DNA from: Curvivirga sp965219885
GTDB lineage: Bacteria; Pseudomonadota; Alphaproteobacteria; UBA8366; Aestuariispiraceae
Direction: 5' to 3'
Assembly (NCBI RefSeq): GCF_965219885.1
Contig: NZ_CBDCOT010000007.1
Span: 186,001 to 250,000, forward strand
DNA length: 64,000 nucleotides
Shown: positions 44,789 through 53,768 of the stretch, piece after piece
Layout: each line of letters opens with the position of its first letter
How positions within the stretch are numbered: position 1 is the first letter of the stretch
Position numbers and translations under genes: made by a program
Notes under the pieces: generated by a model
What the model saw: only the letters and a program-made list of their open reading frames with translations
What the model was told of the DNA's origin: nothing
The model's database searches: none

Positions 44789-46417
44789 ATGGCACAAAGT
44801 TCTGATTTGTCCTATGAGCATGCAGGTGAGTATGACTATATCGTTGTGGGAGCCGGCTCCGCGGGATGTGCGCTGGCCAACAGGTTATCTGCCGACCCTA
44901 AAAATAAGGTTTTGTTGTTAGAGGCTGGCGGCAAAGATACCTATCCCTGGATTCATATCCCTGTAGGTTATCTTTATACGATGAATAATCCTAAAACGGA
45001 TTGGATGATGAAGACGGAATCCGACCCGGGTTTAAATGGACGTAGTTTAAATTATCCGCGTGGTAAGGTGTTGGGTGGATGTTCTTCTATCAATGGGATG
45101 ATTTATATGCGTGGTCAGGCCCGTGATTATGATATGTGGCGCCAGATGGGGAATGAAGGGTGGAGCTGGGATGATGTGTTGCCTTACTTCACCAAGTCTG
45201 AAGATCACTATAAAGGAAAAACGAAGCTGCATGGCGAAGGCGGCGAATGGCGTGTTGAAAAACAACGTTTGCATTGGGATATTCTAGACGCTTTTCAAAA
45301 TGCAGCGGAAGAAGTCGGTATTCCACGCCGCGAAGATTTTAATGACGGAAATAATGAGGGGGTTGGCTATTTCGAGGTAAACCAAAAAAGCGGTGTTCGC
45401 TGGAACACGGCGAAAGCATTTTTGCGTCCTGCAATGGATCGTCCAAATTTTACTGTTTGGACACATGCTCATACGGACCATTTGATCCTTGAAGGTAAGA
45501 AGGTAACTGGTATCCAATTCCGATCTAAAGGACAAACTTATCAAGCTAAAGCGGGGCGAGAAGTCATTTTATCCGCGGGCGCCATTAACTCACCAAAAAT
45601 CTTGGAAATGTCCGGTGTTGGTCAAGCTGACTTTCTTTCAGATATGGGGATTGATGTGAAGCATGATTTGAAAGGTGTGGGTGAAAATCTTCAAGATCAT
45701 CTTCAAATTCGTACAGTTTTCCGGATTCAAAATGCGATAACACTTAATCAGAAAGCCAATAGCCTGTTTGGTAAGATAGGTATGGGATTGCAATATTTGA
45801 TAAATCGTTCAGGACCTTTAGCTATGGCGCCAAGTCAATTGGGCGCATTTGCGAAAAGTGATCCCTCTTTGGAAACACCGGATCTGGAATTTCATATTCA
45901 GCCATTAAGCACGGATAAGCTTGGTGATCCATTGCATCCATTCCCGGCAATCACTGTTTCTGTTTGTAACTTACGGCCAGAAAGCCGCGGATCAGTTCAT
46001 ATTAAATCCAAAGACCAGGAACAACAGGCAGCAATTACGACCAATTACCTCTCTGCGGAAGGGGATAAAATTGTTGCTGCTAAATCTATTCGTTTGGCAC
46101 GTAAGATTATGGAAGCTGAAGCAGTTAAGGCATATCAACCAGAAGAGCTATTACCAGGGCCTTCTTTCCAATCTGAAGATGAATTGGTTCAGGAAGCTGG
46201 TAATATTGCCTCAACTATTTTCCATCCGATTGGCACGTGCAAAATGGGTAGTGATGATATGGCTGTGGTTGATGCCAGATTACGTGTGCATGGATTAGAA
46301 GGGTTGCGTGTTGCCGATGCTTCTATTATGCCAAATATAGTGTCGGGAAATACAAACTCGCCGGCGATTATGATTGGTGAAAAAGCAGCGGATATGATTT
46401 TAGAAGATGCGCGATAA
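44789..46417 (+). CDS. GMC-family FAD-dependent oxidoreductase (choline/alcohol dehydrogenase type)
   Basis: 542 residues with GGGAGGG before the ATG. FAD-binding VVGAGSAGCALANRLS, the first GMC signature PRGKVLGGCSSINGMIYMRG, the second signature GAINSPKILEMSGVG, and the C-terminal HPIGTCKMG with VADASIMPNIVSGN N/H active-site region. Family members oxidise alcohols such as choline to aldehydes and pass electrons to a quinone or oxygen. No betaine aldehyde dehydrogenase adjoins, so the substrate is open. It overlaps the next gene by 11 bases, forming an operon with a phosphatase, an exporter and a second phosphatase. Confidence 0.93.
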   Translation: MAQSSDLSYEHAGEYDYIVVGAGSAGCALANRLSADPKNKVLLLEAGGKDTYPWIHIPVGYLYTMNNPKTDWMMKTESDPGLNGRSLNYPRGKVLGGCSSINGMIYMRGQARDYDMWRQMGNEGWSWDDVLPYFTKSEDHYKGKTKLHGEGGEWRVEKQRLHWDILDAFQNAAEEVGIPRREDFNDGNNEGVGYFEVNQKSGVRWNTAKAFLRPAMDRPNFTVWTHAHTDHLILEGKKVTGIQFRSKGQTYQAKAGREVILSAGAINSPKILEMSGVGQADFLSDMGIDVKHDLKGVGENLQDHLQIRTVFRIQNAITLNQKANSLFGKIGMGLQYLINRSGPLAMAPSQLGAFAKSDPSLETPDLEFHIQPLSTDKLGDPLHPFPAITVSVCNLRPESRGSVHIKSKDQEQQAAITTNYLSAEGDKIVAAKSIRLARKIMEAEAVKAYQPEELLPGPSFQSEDELVQEAGNIASTIFHPIGTCKMGSDDMAVVDARLRVHGLEGLRVADASIMPNIVSGNTNSPAIMIGEKAADMILEDAR

Positions 46418-47021
46418 TCTATTATGTCTCGAGGGGAAATATGATTTCCTTTTTGTAAGGCATGGCGAAACGGATTGGAACCTGCAAGGGCGTATTCAGG
46501 GCCATACAGATATTGAATTGAATGAAACAGGCTTGCAGCAAGCATATGATGCAGCGAACCTGTTGGCACAGGTTGATATTTCTTACATTGTAACCAGCCC
46601 GTTGGTACGTGCAAAGAAAACAGCGGAAATCATTCGATTAACGCATGATGTTCCTTTTTATGAGGAAGATGATTTACGTGAGGCGATGTTTGGTGCCGCG
46701 CAAGGGCAAGCCCGTCAGGGCTGGGCAGCTGATTGGCGGGCTGGTGAGTATTGTCCGGAAGGTGCGGAAAGTTTTTTACAGTTCCAACAACGTGTGATCA
46801 GAGGATTGGGCGTGTCTCTTGCTCATTCTAGTCAAAATCAGAAGGGGCTGCCTCTAATTGTTGCCCATGGTGGCGTCTATTGGGCAATCTGTCATGCACT
46901 TGATATTGGGGGCGAATTAGATATCCCAAATGCAACACCTGTCAGATTATATACAAAGCAGGGTAAATGGCATATGAAACCATTAATGGAATGGGCAAAT
47001 GTTGTCGGGGGAATGATGTAA
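46407..47021 (+). CDS. Histidine phosphatase (phosphoglycerate-mutase-like), first copy
   Basis: 204 residues with the catalytic RHG motif in FLFVRHGETDWNLQGRIQGH and the second histidine in LIVAHGGVYWAICH. The substrate is not readable from sequence. Its start overlaps the GMC gene and its stop overlaps the MFS start (TAATG). A second, related phosphatase follows the MFS gene. Confidence 0.85.
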   Translation: MRDNLLCLEGKYDFLFVRHGETDWNLQGRIQGHTDIELNETGLQQAYDAANLLAQVDISYIVTSPLVRAKKTAEIIRLTHDVPFYEEDDLREAMFGAAQGQARQGWAADWRAGEYCPEGAESFLQFQQRVIRGLGVSLAHSSQNQKGLPLIVAHGGVYWAICHALDIGGELDIPNATPVRLYTKQGKWHMKPLMEWANVVGGMM

Positions 47022-48259
47022 TGGGCGAATATCAATCAGATAAATTGCCAAAGTCACAAGCGCGTTGGCTTATTCCCGCAGTGTTAATTGGTTCCAGTGG
47101 TGTGAGTATCTTATCGACAGATTTGTATACACCAAGCCTACCTCACTTACCTGAGTTACTAGACAGTGATCCCAAAACAGTTCAGTTGACCATGAGTTTG
47201 AATATTCTGGCATATTCCATTGCTCAATTGGTACATGGCCCCTTATCGGATCGTATTGGTCATCGCAAGTTATTGGCCGGGGCGTTGATTAGCTTCTGTT
47301 TCGTTTCGATCGGCTGTGCTTTGGCCTGGTCTGTTGAAGCATTAATTGCGGGACGTGTTTTGCAAGGGTTCTTCGGGAGTGTTCCATCAGTTGTTGTAAT
47401 ACTTGTTATTCGATCTTTATATTCTCGGGAAGAATCAATTCAGCTGATGAGCATATATGGGGTTGTGATCGGGCTGGTCCCCGCGGTTGGTCCTATAATC
47501 GGCGGCTATATCTTTGTTTGGCTTGGATGGCAGGCAAATTTCTATGCGCTTGCTGGCATGGCTGTTGTGATGTGTTTCTTCGTGTGGAAGATCTTGCCTG
47601 ATACCGGCTATCCTGATCCGAATGCCTTAAAATTCCGTAAAATTGCGTCCGGTTATGGTCAGTTGATGATGAATTTATCATTCTGGCGTTATGCAATTTT
47701 GATGATTTGTGTCACAGGTTCTCTTTATACATATCTTACTGCGGGTACCTTCGTTGTCATCCAGCGACTAGGTGTCGCGACAGAAAATTTCGGCTATTTT
47801 CATGGAATCGTGGTGGTCGCTTATATGGTGGGAAGTTTAGGTGTTGGAAGGCTTGCGAAGAGAATAGATAGTCATCTATTAGTATCAACAGGGTGTGTTA
47901 TTGCTATGTTATCCGGCGGACTATTGTTTATTCCTGTTATGATGGGGGTGGAAGATTTGTATGTTCTGGCCGCAGGCATGATGTTGTTTGGTATGGGGAT
48001 CGGATTTGTTTTTGCCACCGGGCCTGTTTTTATTATGGAAGCGGCAGGTGATGGCCAACGTAGTTCTGCATCAGCTTTGTCCGGATCCATGCAGATGGCA
48101 GGTGGGGCATTCGGCGGTCTATTGGTAGGTATGATGTATGATGGGACCGCGTTACCGATGGTAACAGTGATGGGGGGCATCTTATCTTTTGGCTGTATTG
48201 CTTATTTCATCTTAGGGTTTTTGACCGAGAAGATTGAGCTTAAGGAAGAAACATCATGA
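47021..48259 (+). CDS. MFS transporter, Bcr/CflA multidrug-efflux type
   Basis: About 412 residues. The frame opens at 46967, but the ATG at 47021 (MGEYQSDK), with GGGGG upstream and one base shared with the previous stop, is the natural start. Twelve membrane helices are expected. The DLYTPSLPHLPELL opening and the GPLSDRIGHRKLL loop 2-3 motif are typical of the Bcr/CflA drug:proton antiporters. The substrate is unknown; its position between two phosphatases and behind a dehydrogenase suggests a metabolite exporter (inference). Confidence 0.9.
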   Translation: MGEYQSDKLPKSQARWLIPAVLIGSSGVSILSTDLYTPSLPHLPELLDSDPKTVQLTMSLNILAYSIAQLVHGPLSDRIGHRKLLAGALISFCFVSIGCALAWSVEALIAGRVLQGFFGSVPSVVVILVIRSLYSREESIQLMSIYGVVIGLVPAVGPIIGGYIFVWLGWQANFYALAGMAVVMCFFVWKILPDTGYPDPNALKFRKIASGYGQLMMNLSFWRYAILMICVTGSLYTYLTAGTFVVIQRLGVATENFGYFHGIVVVAYMVGSLGVGRLAKRIDSHLLVSTGCVIAMLSGGLLFIPVMMGVEDLYVLAAGMMLFGMGIGFVFATGPVFIMEAAGDGQRSSASALSGSMQMAGGAFGGLLVGMMYDGTALPMVTVMGGILSFGCIAYFILGFLTEKIELKEETS

Positions 48260-48840
48260 GTAATAGCATGATCCCAAGGGTTGAGTTTATCTATCTTCGT
48301 CATGGACAAACCGATTGGAATTTACAAGATTTAGTACAAGGTATCTCTGATATTCCGTTGAATGAAACAGGGCGACAGCAAGCTCGTGATGCAGCGTATG
48401 CAATGAAAGGATTATCTATTAAATCTGCCTATGCCAGCCCAAGAAAACGTGCGTTTGAAACCGCAGAAATTATTGCAGCCCCTCATAATATCTCTGTAAG
48501 GGCAGATAATGATTTACGAGAACCCGATTTTGGATCCCTGGAAGGCCAAAAAGATGATGGGCTATATCATGCATGGCGAAAAGGAGAGGTATCCTATGAA
48601 GGTGGGGATAGCTATCAGGATCAACTGGAATGGATTAAACGTGGATTAATTAATTCACTGGAAAATGCGCAAGAAATTAAAGCAAGTGGATTACCGATGG
48701 TTGTAGCGCATGGTGGTGTTTTCTGGGCTTTAAGAGATATTCTAGGATTATCAGGTAATGAAGATTTGAAAAATGCGACGCCAATTCGCATTTTTCCTGT
48801 GAATGATACAAGTTGGGATTTTGAATATATTCCGCTTTAA
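48256..48840 (+). CDS. Histidine phosphatase, second copy
   Basis: 194 residues, related to the protein from 46407: FIYLRHGQTDWNLQDLVQG, then ASPRKRAFETAEIIAAP, then MVVAHGGVFWALRD, and both share the ending NATPIR/VR. It overlaps the MFS gene by four bases (ATGA). The pair probably arose by duplication and may act on different phosphate esters. Confidence 0.85.
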   Translation: MSNSMIPRVEFIYLRHGQTDWNLQDLVQGISDIPLNETGRQQARDAAYAMKGLSIKSAYASPRKRAFETAEIIAAPHNISVRADNDLREPDFGSLEGQKDDGLYHAWRKGEVSYEGGDSYQDQLEWIKRGLINSLENAQEIKASGLPMVVAHGGVFWALRDILGLSGNEDLKNATPIRIFPVNDTSWDFEYIPL

Positions 48841-48852
48841 ATCATAAATAAA

Positions 48853-48878
48853 AAAGGCCCGTTCAACGGGCCTTTATC
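48853..48878. terminator. Bidirectional terminator
   Basis: AAAGGCCCG-TTCAA-CGGGCCTTT between the phosphatase stop and the convergent polyprenyl synthase gene. Confidence 0.92.
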
Positions 48879-49901
48879 TTAATATGCACGATAGATACAG
48901 AAATCTACCAGTTCTTTTAAACAAGCTTTAGCTTCATTGTCAGGGAAGATACCTAAAGCGTCTTTAGCCATTGAGCCGTAATGTCGAGCACGTTCCACTG
49001 TGTCTTGCAGCGTATTATGCTTTTCCATGATCTCCATTGCTTTTTCAAGATCATCGTCATTTTGTTCTTCGCGTTCAATTGTACGTAACCAGAATTCGCG
49101 TTCTTCTTCTGAACCACGGCTCCACGCCAAAATGATTGGTAAGGTCACTTTACAATCCCGGAAGTCATCACCGACAGCTTTTCCTAGGTCCGCCTGTTTC
49201 GCAGAATAGTCTAGATAATCATCAATCAACTGAAACGCGATACCCAAATTCATACCAAAGTTTTCAAGTGCTTTTTCTTCTTCTTTGGAACGGTCTGAAA
49301 CAACAGCGCCAATTTGGCTGGCAGCTGCAAAAAGCTGTGCTGTTTTTGACTTGATAACTTGTAGATAATCTTCTTCGCTGGCTTTCGGATCATGTGCTGT
49401 CATCAATTGGAGCACTTCACCTTCAGCAATAATTGCGGAGGCATCCGAAAGGATTTTTAAAACTGGAAGGGAACCATCCGCAGTCATTAACTGGAAGGAA
49501 CGTGAAAATAAAAAATCACCGACTAAAACGGAAGCCTCATTACCCCAGATGGCTCTTGCGCTATCTTGGCCACGACGAAGGTCTGATTCATCCACCACAT
49601 CATCATGTAATAACGTGGCTGTATGAATGAATTCAACACAGGCTGCTAAACCGATATGGCGGCTACCTGTATATCCACATAATTGTGCAGCAGCCAATGT
49701 GAGCATCGGGCGTAAGCGTTTACCGCCTGCCGCGATAAGATGGCCAGCTAATTGTGGGATCAATGCCACAGGGCTTTGCATATTGTCGATGATATGTTGG
49801 TTAACCTTAACGATATCATTTTCAACAAGCTTCATTAATTTATCGATGCTTGGTGCTTTCTCAGCAGATTGACCATCATTGATGTCGACGACAACACCCA
49901 T
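48879..49901 (-). CDS. ispB: Polyprenyl (octa/decaprenyl) diphosphate synthase
   Basis: 340 residues from the ATG at 49901 (AAGGAG six bases upstream; a frame ATG at 49919 is less likely). The first Asp-rich motif is LHDDVVDESDLRRG and the second QLIDDYLDY. It makes the long isoprenoid tail of ubiquinone; alphaproteobacteria usually make decaprenyl chains, but chain length cannot be read with confidence here. Divergent from the DUF2007 gene. Confidence 0.93.
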   Translation of the reverse strand: MGVVVDINDGQSAEKAPSIDKLMKLVENDIVKVNQHIIDNMQSPVALIPQLAGHLIAAGGKRLRPMLTLAAAQLCGYTGSRHIGLAACVEFIHTATLLHDDVVDESDLRRGQDSARAIWGNEASVLVGDFLFSRSFQLMTADGSLPVLKILSDASAIIAEGEVLQLMTAHDPKASEEDYLQVIKSKTAQLFAAASQIGAVVSDRSKEEEKALENFGMNLGIAFQLIDDYLDYSAKQADLGKAVGDDFRDCKVTLPIILAWSRGSEEEREFWLRTIEREEQNDDDLEKAMEIMEKHNTLQDTVERARHYGSMAKDALGIFPDNEAKACLKELVDFCIYRAY

Positions 49902-50079
49902 AGGAGGCTCCTTGACCATACGGTTCTATAAATCTGTCCTTAAGATGTGGATGCTTGACCAAACGGCCGATACACGGCACCCTCATTCCATTAAGATGCA
50001 ACATAAGTATTGCGGGCGATGGGTCAAGCAAATGCGTTTAAAAATGGACGAAAAATAGGGATTTTTTAGGTATTCATCT

Positions 50080-50292
50080 ATGAAAGAGATATATGTCAGC
50101 CTCGACCCGGTGGAAATTTCCTATATTCAGGCCATGTTAGCAGAGCAGGAAATAGATGTTTTGGTCTTCGATCAAAATATGAGTAGCCTCTATGGTGATA
50201 ATGGACTTTTCCCAAAAAGATTGATGGTTGTGGATGAAGATTATTTTATGGCTAAGTCGATTTTAGATAACCTAGACCTTAACGCGGAATAA
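50080..50292 (+). CDS. DUF2007-family small protein
   Basis: 70 residues: MKEIYVSLDPVEISYIQAMLAEQEIDVLVFDQNMSSLYGD, then LMVVDEDYFMAKSILDNL. This fits the DUF2007 (putative signal-transducing) family, which has a ferredoxin-like fold. It sits two bases before the methyltransferase gene and is probably co-transcribed with it, an arrangement common in Alphaproteobacteria. Confidence 0.85.
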   Translation: MKEIYVSLDPVEISYIQAMLAEQEIDVLVFDQNMSSLYGDNGLFPKRLMVVDEDYFMAKSILDNLDLNAE

Positions 50293-50294
50293 AT

Positions 50295-51074
50295 GTGATG
50301 CAGGACATCTTGAATAGTTTATCGGATGATATGCAGTCACGTGGGTTAACTGATGATGCTTTTCTTGGCGGACAGCTTAAAATCTTACAACCCAAAATTG
50401 GCTATCGCGCTGCAATGGATCCGGTATTGCTTGCTGCTGCGGCACCTGTCTTATCAAAAGGTCGGGCCCTTGATTTAGGCGCTGGGGTTGGAACTGCAGG
50501 CTTATGTTATCTTCATCGGGTTGCCAATATAGAAATGATTGCTTTGGAAATGCAGGAAGATTTGTCCAAACTGTCACTGGAGAATGCTCATCGAAATGAT
50601 TTTGGAACTTTGTTTGCAGCGGTGCATGGGGATTTATCTGAGAAGTATATTGAAGGTGTAGAAAGTAATAGCTTTGATTTAGTGATAACAAATCCGCCCT
50701 ATGTAGATTTTGCAAAAGCCCAGCATTCCCCGGACGAAATTCGGCAAAAAGCTAATATTGAGTCACATGTAACTATGGATAAATGGTTAGATGTCGGCTT
50801 AAAAAAGCTAAAACAAAAAGGTTGGTTTGTGATGATCCAGCGGGCAGATCGGCTGGATGAAATATTGTCTCATTTGAGAGGGAAGTTGGGGGAGATTACG
50901 ATTATTCCGTTATGGCCAAAAGCTGGAGAAGCTGCAAAGCGCGTTATTATTCGTGGGCGCAAGGCTGTGAAAGGCGGATCTGTAATGCATCCCGGGTTAT
51001 GCCTGCATGAAGAAGGAAGACGTTATACGAGAGAAGCCGAAGCTATTCTTTGGGCGGGGCATGGTCTAGAGTAA
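50295..51074 (+). CDS. tRNA/RNA (adenine-N6)-methyltransferase TrmN6-like
   Basis: 259 residues from GTG 50295 or ATG 50298. AdoMet-binding ALDLGAGVGTAGLCYLHRV, and catalytic LVITNPPYVDFAKAQ (NPPY, for exocyclic amino methylation). It matches the YfiC/TrmN6-type group, which in E. coli methylates A37 of tRNA-Val; specificity here is not proven. Also the HemK-like fold, but with no HemK N-terminal domain. Confidence 0.85.
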   Translation: MMQDILNSLSDDMQSRGLTDDAFLGGQLKILQPKIGYRAAMDPVLLAAAAPVLSKGRALDLGAGVGTAGLCYLHRVANIEMIALEMQEDLSKLSLENAHRNDFGTLFAAVHGDLSEKYIEGVESNSFDLVITNPPYVDFAKAQHSPDEIRQKANIESHVTMDKWLDVGLKKLKQKGWFVMIQRADRLDEILSHLRGKLGEITIIPLWPKAGEAAKRVIIRGRKAVKGGSVMHPGLCLHEEGRRYTREAEAILWAGHGLE

Positions 51075-51097
51075 CTAATCTAAAAAATATGTGCTCT

Positions 51098-51157
51098 TGC
51101 GAATGATTCTCACTTTTACTCTTGACTCTTTTGTTTTTAATAATCATTATCAGTTAT
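51098..51157 (+). promoter_or_regulatory. Two Fur-box-like sites upstream of bfd
   Basis: TGCGAATGATTCTCACTTT (51098-51116) and AATAATCATTATCAGTTAT (51139-51157) both match the Fur/Irr-type AT-rich GATAATGATTATC-like pattern. They flank a TTGACT that can serve as a -35 (51122-51127). Iron-repressed expression of bfd is expected. Confidence 0.75.
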
Positions 51158-51194
51158 AAGTTAAGAGTGATTATTAATATTAGAGACATTCTAA

Positions 51195-51380
51195 ATGTAT
51201 ATCTGCATTTGTAACGCTATTTGTGATAAGAAAGTCAATCAAGCGATTGATAGTGGGCATCGGAAAGTGAAAGATGTCTATTCCGCATGTGGAGTCAAAC
51301 CACAATGTGGCACATGTGCGAATGATATCAAAAATATGATCCAAGATCGCGAAAAGATGCAATTAGCTGCAGCCGATTAA
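51195..51380 (+). CDS. bfd: Bacterioferritin-associated ferredoxin
   Basis: 61 residues, the usual size. The four [2Fe-2S] ligands are in MYICICNAICDKK (CxC) and ACGVKPQCGTCAND (CxxC). Bfd reduces ferric iron in bacterioferritin to release it when iron is short, in line with the Fur-like sites in its promoter. There is no bacterioferritin gene next to it. Confidence 0.93.
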   Translation: MYICICNAICDKKVNQAIDSGHRKVKDVYSACGVKPQCGTCANDIKNMIQDREKMQLAAAD

Positions 51381-51410
51381 TTTAAAATCTCTTGATACGT
51401 GAATATATAA

Positions 51411-51440
51411 AGCGCCTTTCTATTTAGAGGGCGTTTTTTT
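51411..51440 (+). terminator. Intrinsic terminator of bfd
   Basis: A short CGCC/GGCG stem extended by wobble pairs, followed by a run of seven T. Confidence 0.8.
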
Positions 51441-51619
51441 GTTTCTGTCATAAAAACTTCATGTCAGATAGATAAAATCCTGTCCTTTTTTAATTGAACG
51501 ACCAATCAATATATGCGTTAATCATATTTTGGATTTGGGGAAATGGAATAATCTACGCTATAACTATGTGAATATGTGTGCTGATTATCCTTTTGATGAA
51601 AAACTGTGAGGAGTTTTCG

Positions 51620-53629
51620 ATGCTGGGTCGATTAAAAATTTCGACAAAAATTGGCTTAACCAATGTAATATTGCTGGCATTGCTACTTGGTATTGGCGGC
51701 GTTGGTATTGTGAGTTTGCAAAACACATTTGCGAAATTCGAAGAAGTGCGGGATTTGACCCATACGACAAACTCAGCAAGTAAAATTCAAGCGGAGATGT
51801 TGGAAATCCAAGTAGCCGTTAGTGATTATCTGTTAGTACCTATCGAAGATAATGCGATCAAGGTAACGCAAGCAATTGAAGCTTTAAACGCTGAGATTGA
51901 TTCCGAATTATCTGGGCATGAAAATTCGACAACGATCTCAATGTTTGAAGAGTTGAAAGCTGGCCTGACGCAATATGGTGAAGCCTTCTTGCTTGTTCAG
52001 GAAAAAGAAAATCAACGTCAGACATTAATTAATGTAGATTTGAGTTCCATTGGATCAAATATTGAAACCAATGTTTTCGCCCTCATGGATAGTATCAGCT
52101 TGGAAGGGGATGCTGACCTTACTTTTATGGCAGGTGAATCTTTTAGCTCCTTCAGTACTGTGACAAGTCTCATTAAAGACTTTTTAGCAAATAACGATGA
52201 AGCGTCTTACGAAAAAGCACAAAAACAAATCGCACGTTTTGAAAAAGGCTTTGCCAAGCTTGATAAGCAATTAGAAGTAAAACGGATGAAAGGGTTGGTT
52301 AAGAAAACCAACCGGGATTTGAAGAAATATAAAGAGATTTTGGAGACAACAAGAAAGACGATCGCTGAACGAAATGCTTTGATGACAGGTGCGTTAAGAG
52401 ATGGCAGTCATGCTGTAGAGGCGGCTACCTTGTCTTTAATCGAAGGTTTCTTGAATAGACAGGAAGAAATTTCCGTCGAAGCGGAAGACGATATTAATGC
52501 AGCGACACAAATTTCTATCATTGCTTCGATTATCAGTGCTGCCATGGCAGTTGTATTAGCTTACTTGTTGGCACGCGGTATTGCGAAGCCGATCGTATCT
52601 ATGACAGAATCCATGGTTGGATTGTCAGAAGGTGATACATCCGTAGATGTTCCTGCTAAAGAACGTCAAGACGAGATTGGTTCTATGGCGCAAGCAGTAC
52701 AAGTTTTTAAGGATAATGCAATTCGTGTGAAGCAGCTAGAAGATCAACGTGAGGCGGAACGCTTGCAAGCCGACGCAGAGAAAAAGCGTTTGATGTCGGA
52801 ACTTGCAGATGATTTTGAGGCCAATGTAGGGCACATTGTTGATGTTGTATCAGGTCGTTCCAGTGAAATGCGCAATATTGCTCAATCCCTATCAGGCATT
52901 TCTGATGAGACATCTTCTCGTGCAGGTGTTGTTGCGACAACGGCTGAGGGCGTTTCCAATGATATCCAGACAGTAGCGTCAGCAGCAGAAGAACTTTCCT
53001 ATTCTGTGCAAGAAATCAATGGTCAGGTAGAGCGTTCCTCCGCGATTTCTGAAGAGGCCGTTCAAAATGCCGAAAAAGCGAGTGAGCGCGTCAGTGGTCT
53101 GGAAGAGACAGCAGATAAAGTAAGTAACGTTATTCAGCTGATTAACGAAATTGCCGAACAAACAAACCTACTTGCATTGAATGCGACCATTGAGGCTGCA
53201 CGTGCAGGGGATGCGGGTAAAGGCTTTGCTGTTGTGGCGAATGAGGTGAAATCTTTAGCAACACAAACCGCAAGAGCAACAGAAGAGATTTCAACTCAGA
53301 TTAATGATATGCAATCTGCAACGGATGAGGTTGTGGAAGCGATTAAGGGTATTAGTGACTCAATTGAACAAATGAATAGTATCTCTTCTATGGTGGCAGG
53401 TGCAGTTGTTCAGCAAGGAGCTGCGACGCAAGAAATCGCAAGAAATGTTCAGGGCGTATCTGCAGGGACACACGAAGTATCAAGCGTGATTTCTGATATG
53501 AGTGTATCAGCCGAAAAATCTGGTAGTGAATCTCAAGTCGCGCTGTCTGCTGCTGAAGAGTTATCGTCTCAAGCAGATCGGTTGAAGTCTGAATTGACCA
53601 AATTCCTAAACCAAATTCGATTGGGATAG
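51620..53629 (+). CDS. Methyl-accepting chemotaxis protein with periplasmic helical sensor
   Basis: About 669 residues from the ATG at 51620, which has GAGGAG upstream; the frame opens at 51578. Membrane helix 1 (TNVILLALLLGIGGVGIVSL), a periplasmic all-helical sensor of about 250 residues (HBM-type, two stacked four-helix bundles), membrane helix 2 (IIASIISAAMAVVLAYLLARG), HAMP, then a signalling domain with the conserved hairpin tip EIAEQTNLLALNATIEAARAG. The ligand is unknown. Single gene with its own terminator. Confidence 0.92.
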   Translation: MLGRLKISTKIGLTNVILLALLLGIGGVGIVSLQNTFAKFEEVRDLTHTTNSASKIQAEMLEIQVAVSDYLLVPIEDNAIKVTQAIEALNAEIDSELSGHENSTTISMFEELKAGLTQYGEAFLLVQEKENQRQTLINVDLSSIGSNIETNVFALMDSISLEGDADLTFMAGESFSSFSTVTSLIKDFLANNDEASYEKAQKQIARFEKGFAKLDKQLEVKRMKGLVKKTNRDLKKYKEILETTRKTIAERNALMTGALRDGSHAVEAATLSLIEGFLNRQEEISVEAEDDINAATQISIIASIISAAMAVVLAYLLARGIAKPIVSMTESMVGLSEGDTSVDVPAKERQDEIGSMAQAVQVFKDNAIRVKQLEDQREAERLQADAEKKRLMSELADDFEANVGHIVDVVSGRSSEMRNIAQSLSGISDETSSRAGVVATTAEGVSNDIQTVASAAEELSYSVQEINGQVERSSAISEEAVQNAEKASERVSGLEETADKVSNVIQLINEIAEQTNLLALNATIEAARAGDAGKGFAVVANEVKSLATQTARATEEISTQINDMQSATDEVVEAIKGISDSIEQMNSISSMVAGAVVQQGAATQEIARNVQGVSAGTHEVSSVISDMSVSAEKSGSESQVALSAAEELSSQADRLKSELTKFLNQIRLG

Positions 53630-53650
53630 ATAAATCAGCAAAAAAAAGAA

Positions 53651-53688
53651 AAAATGCCTGAGTGAAAATTTCCTCAGGCATTTTTTAT
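53651..53688 (+). terminator. Intrinsic terminator of the chemoreceptor gene
   Basis: AAAATGCCTGAG and CTCAGGCATTTT form a 12-bp stem with a 10-nt loop, followed by T. Confidence 0.9.
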
Positions 53689-53768
53689 GAAAATTGTCTC
53701 TTTGCACTTGGCAAACTCCATGAGACGCATTAGCTCAGTAAGAACAATTTTGAATCATTAAAGGTTTT

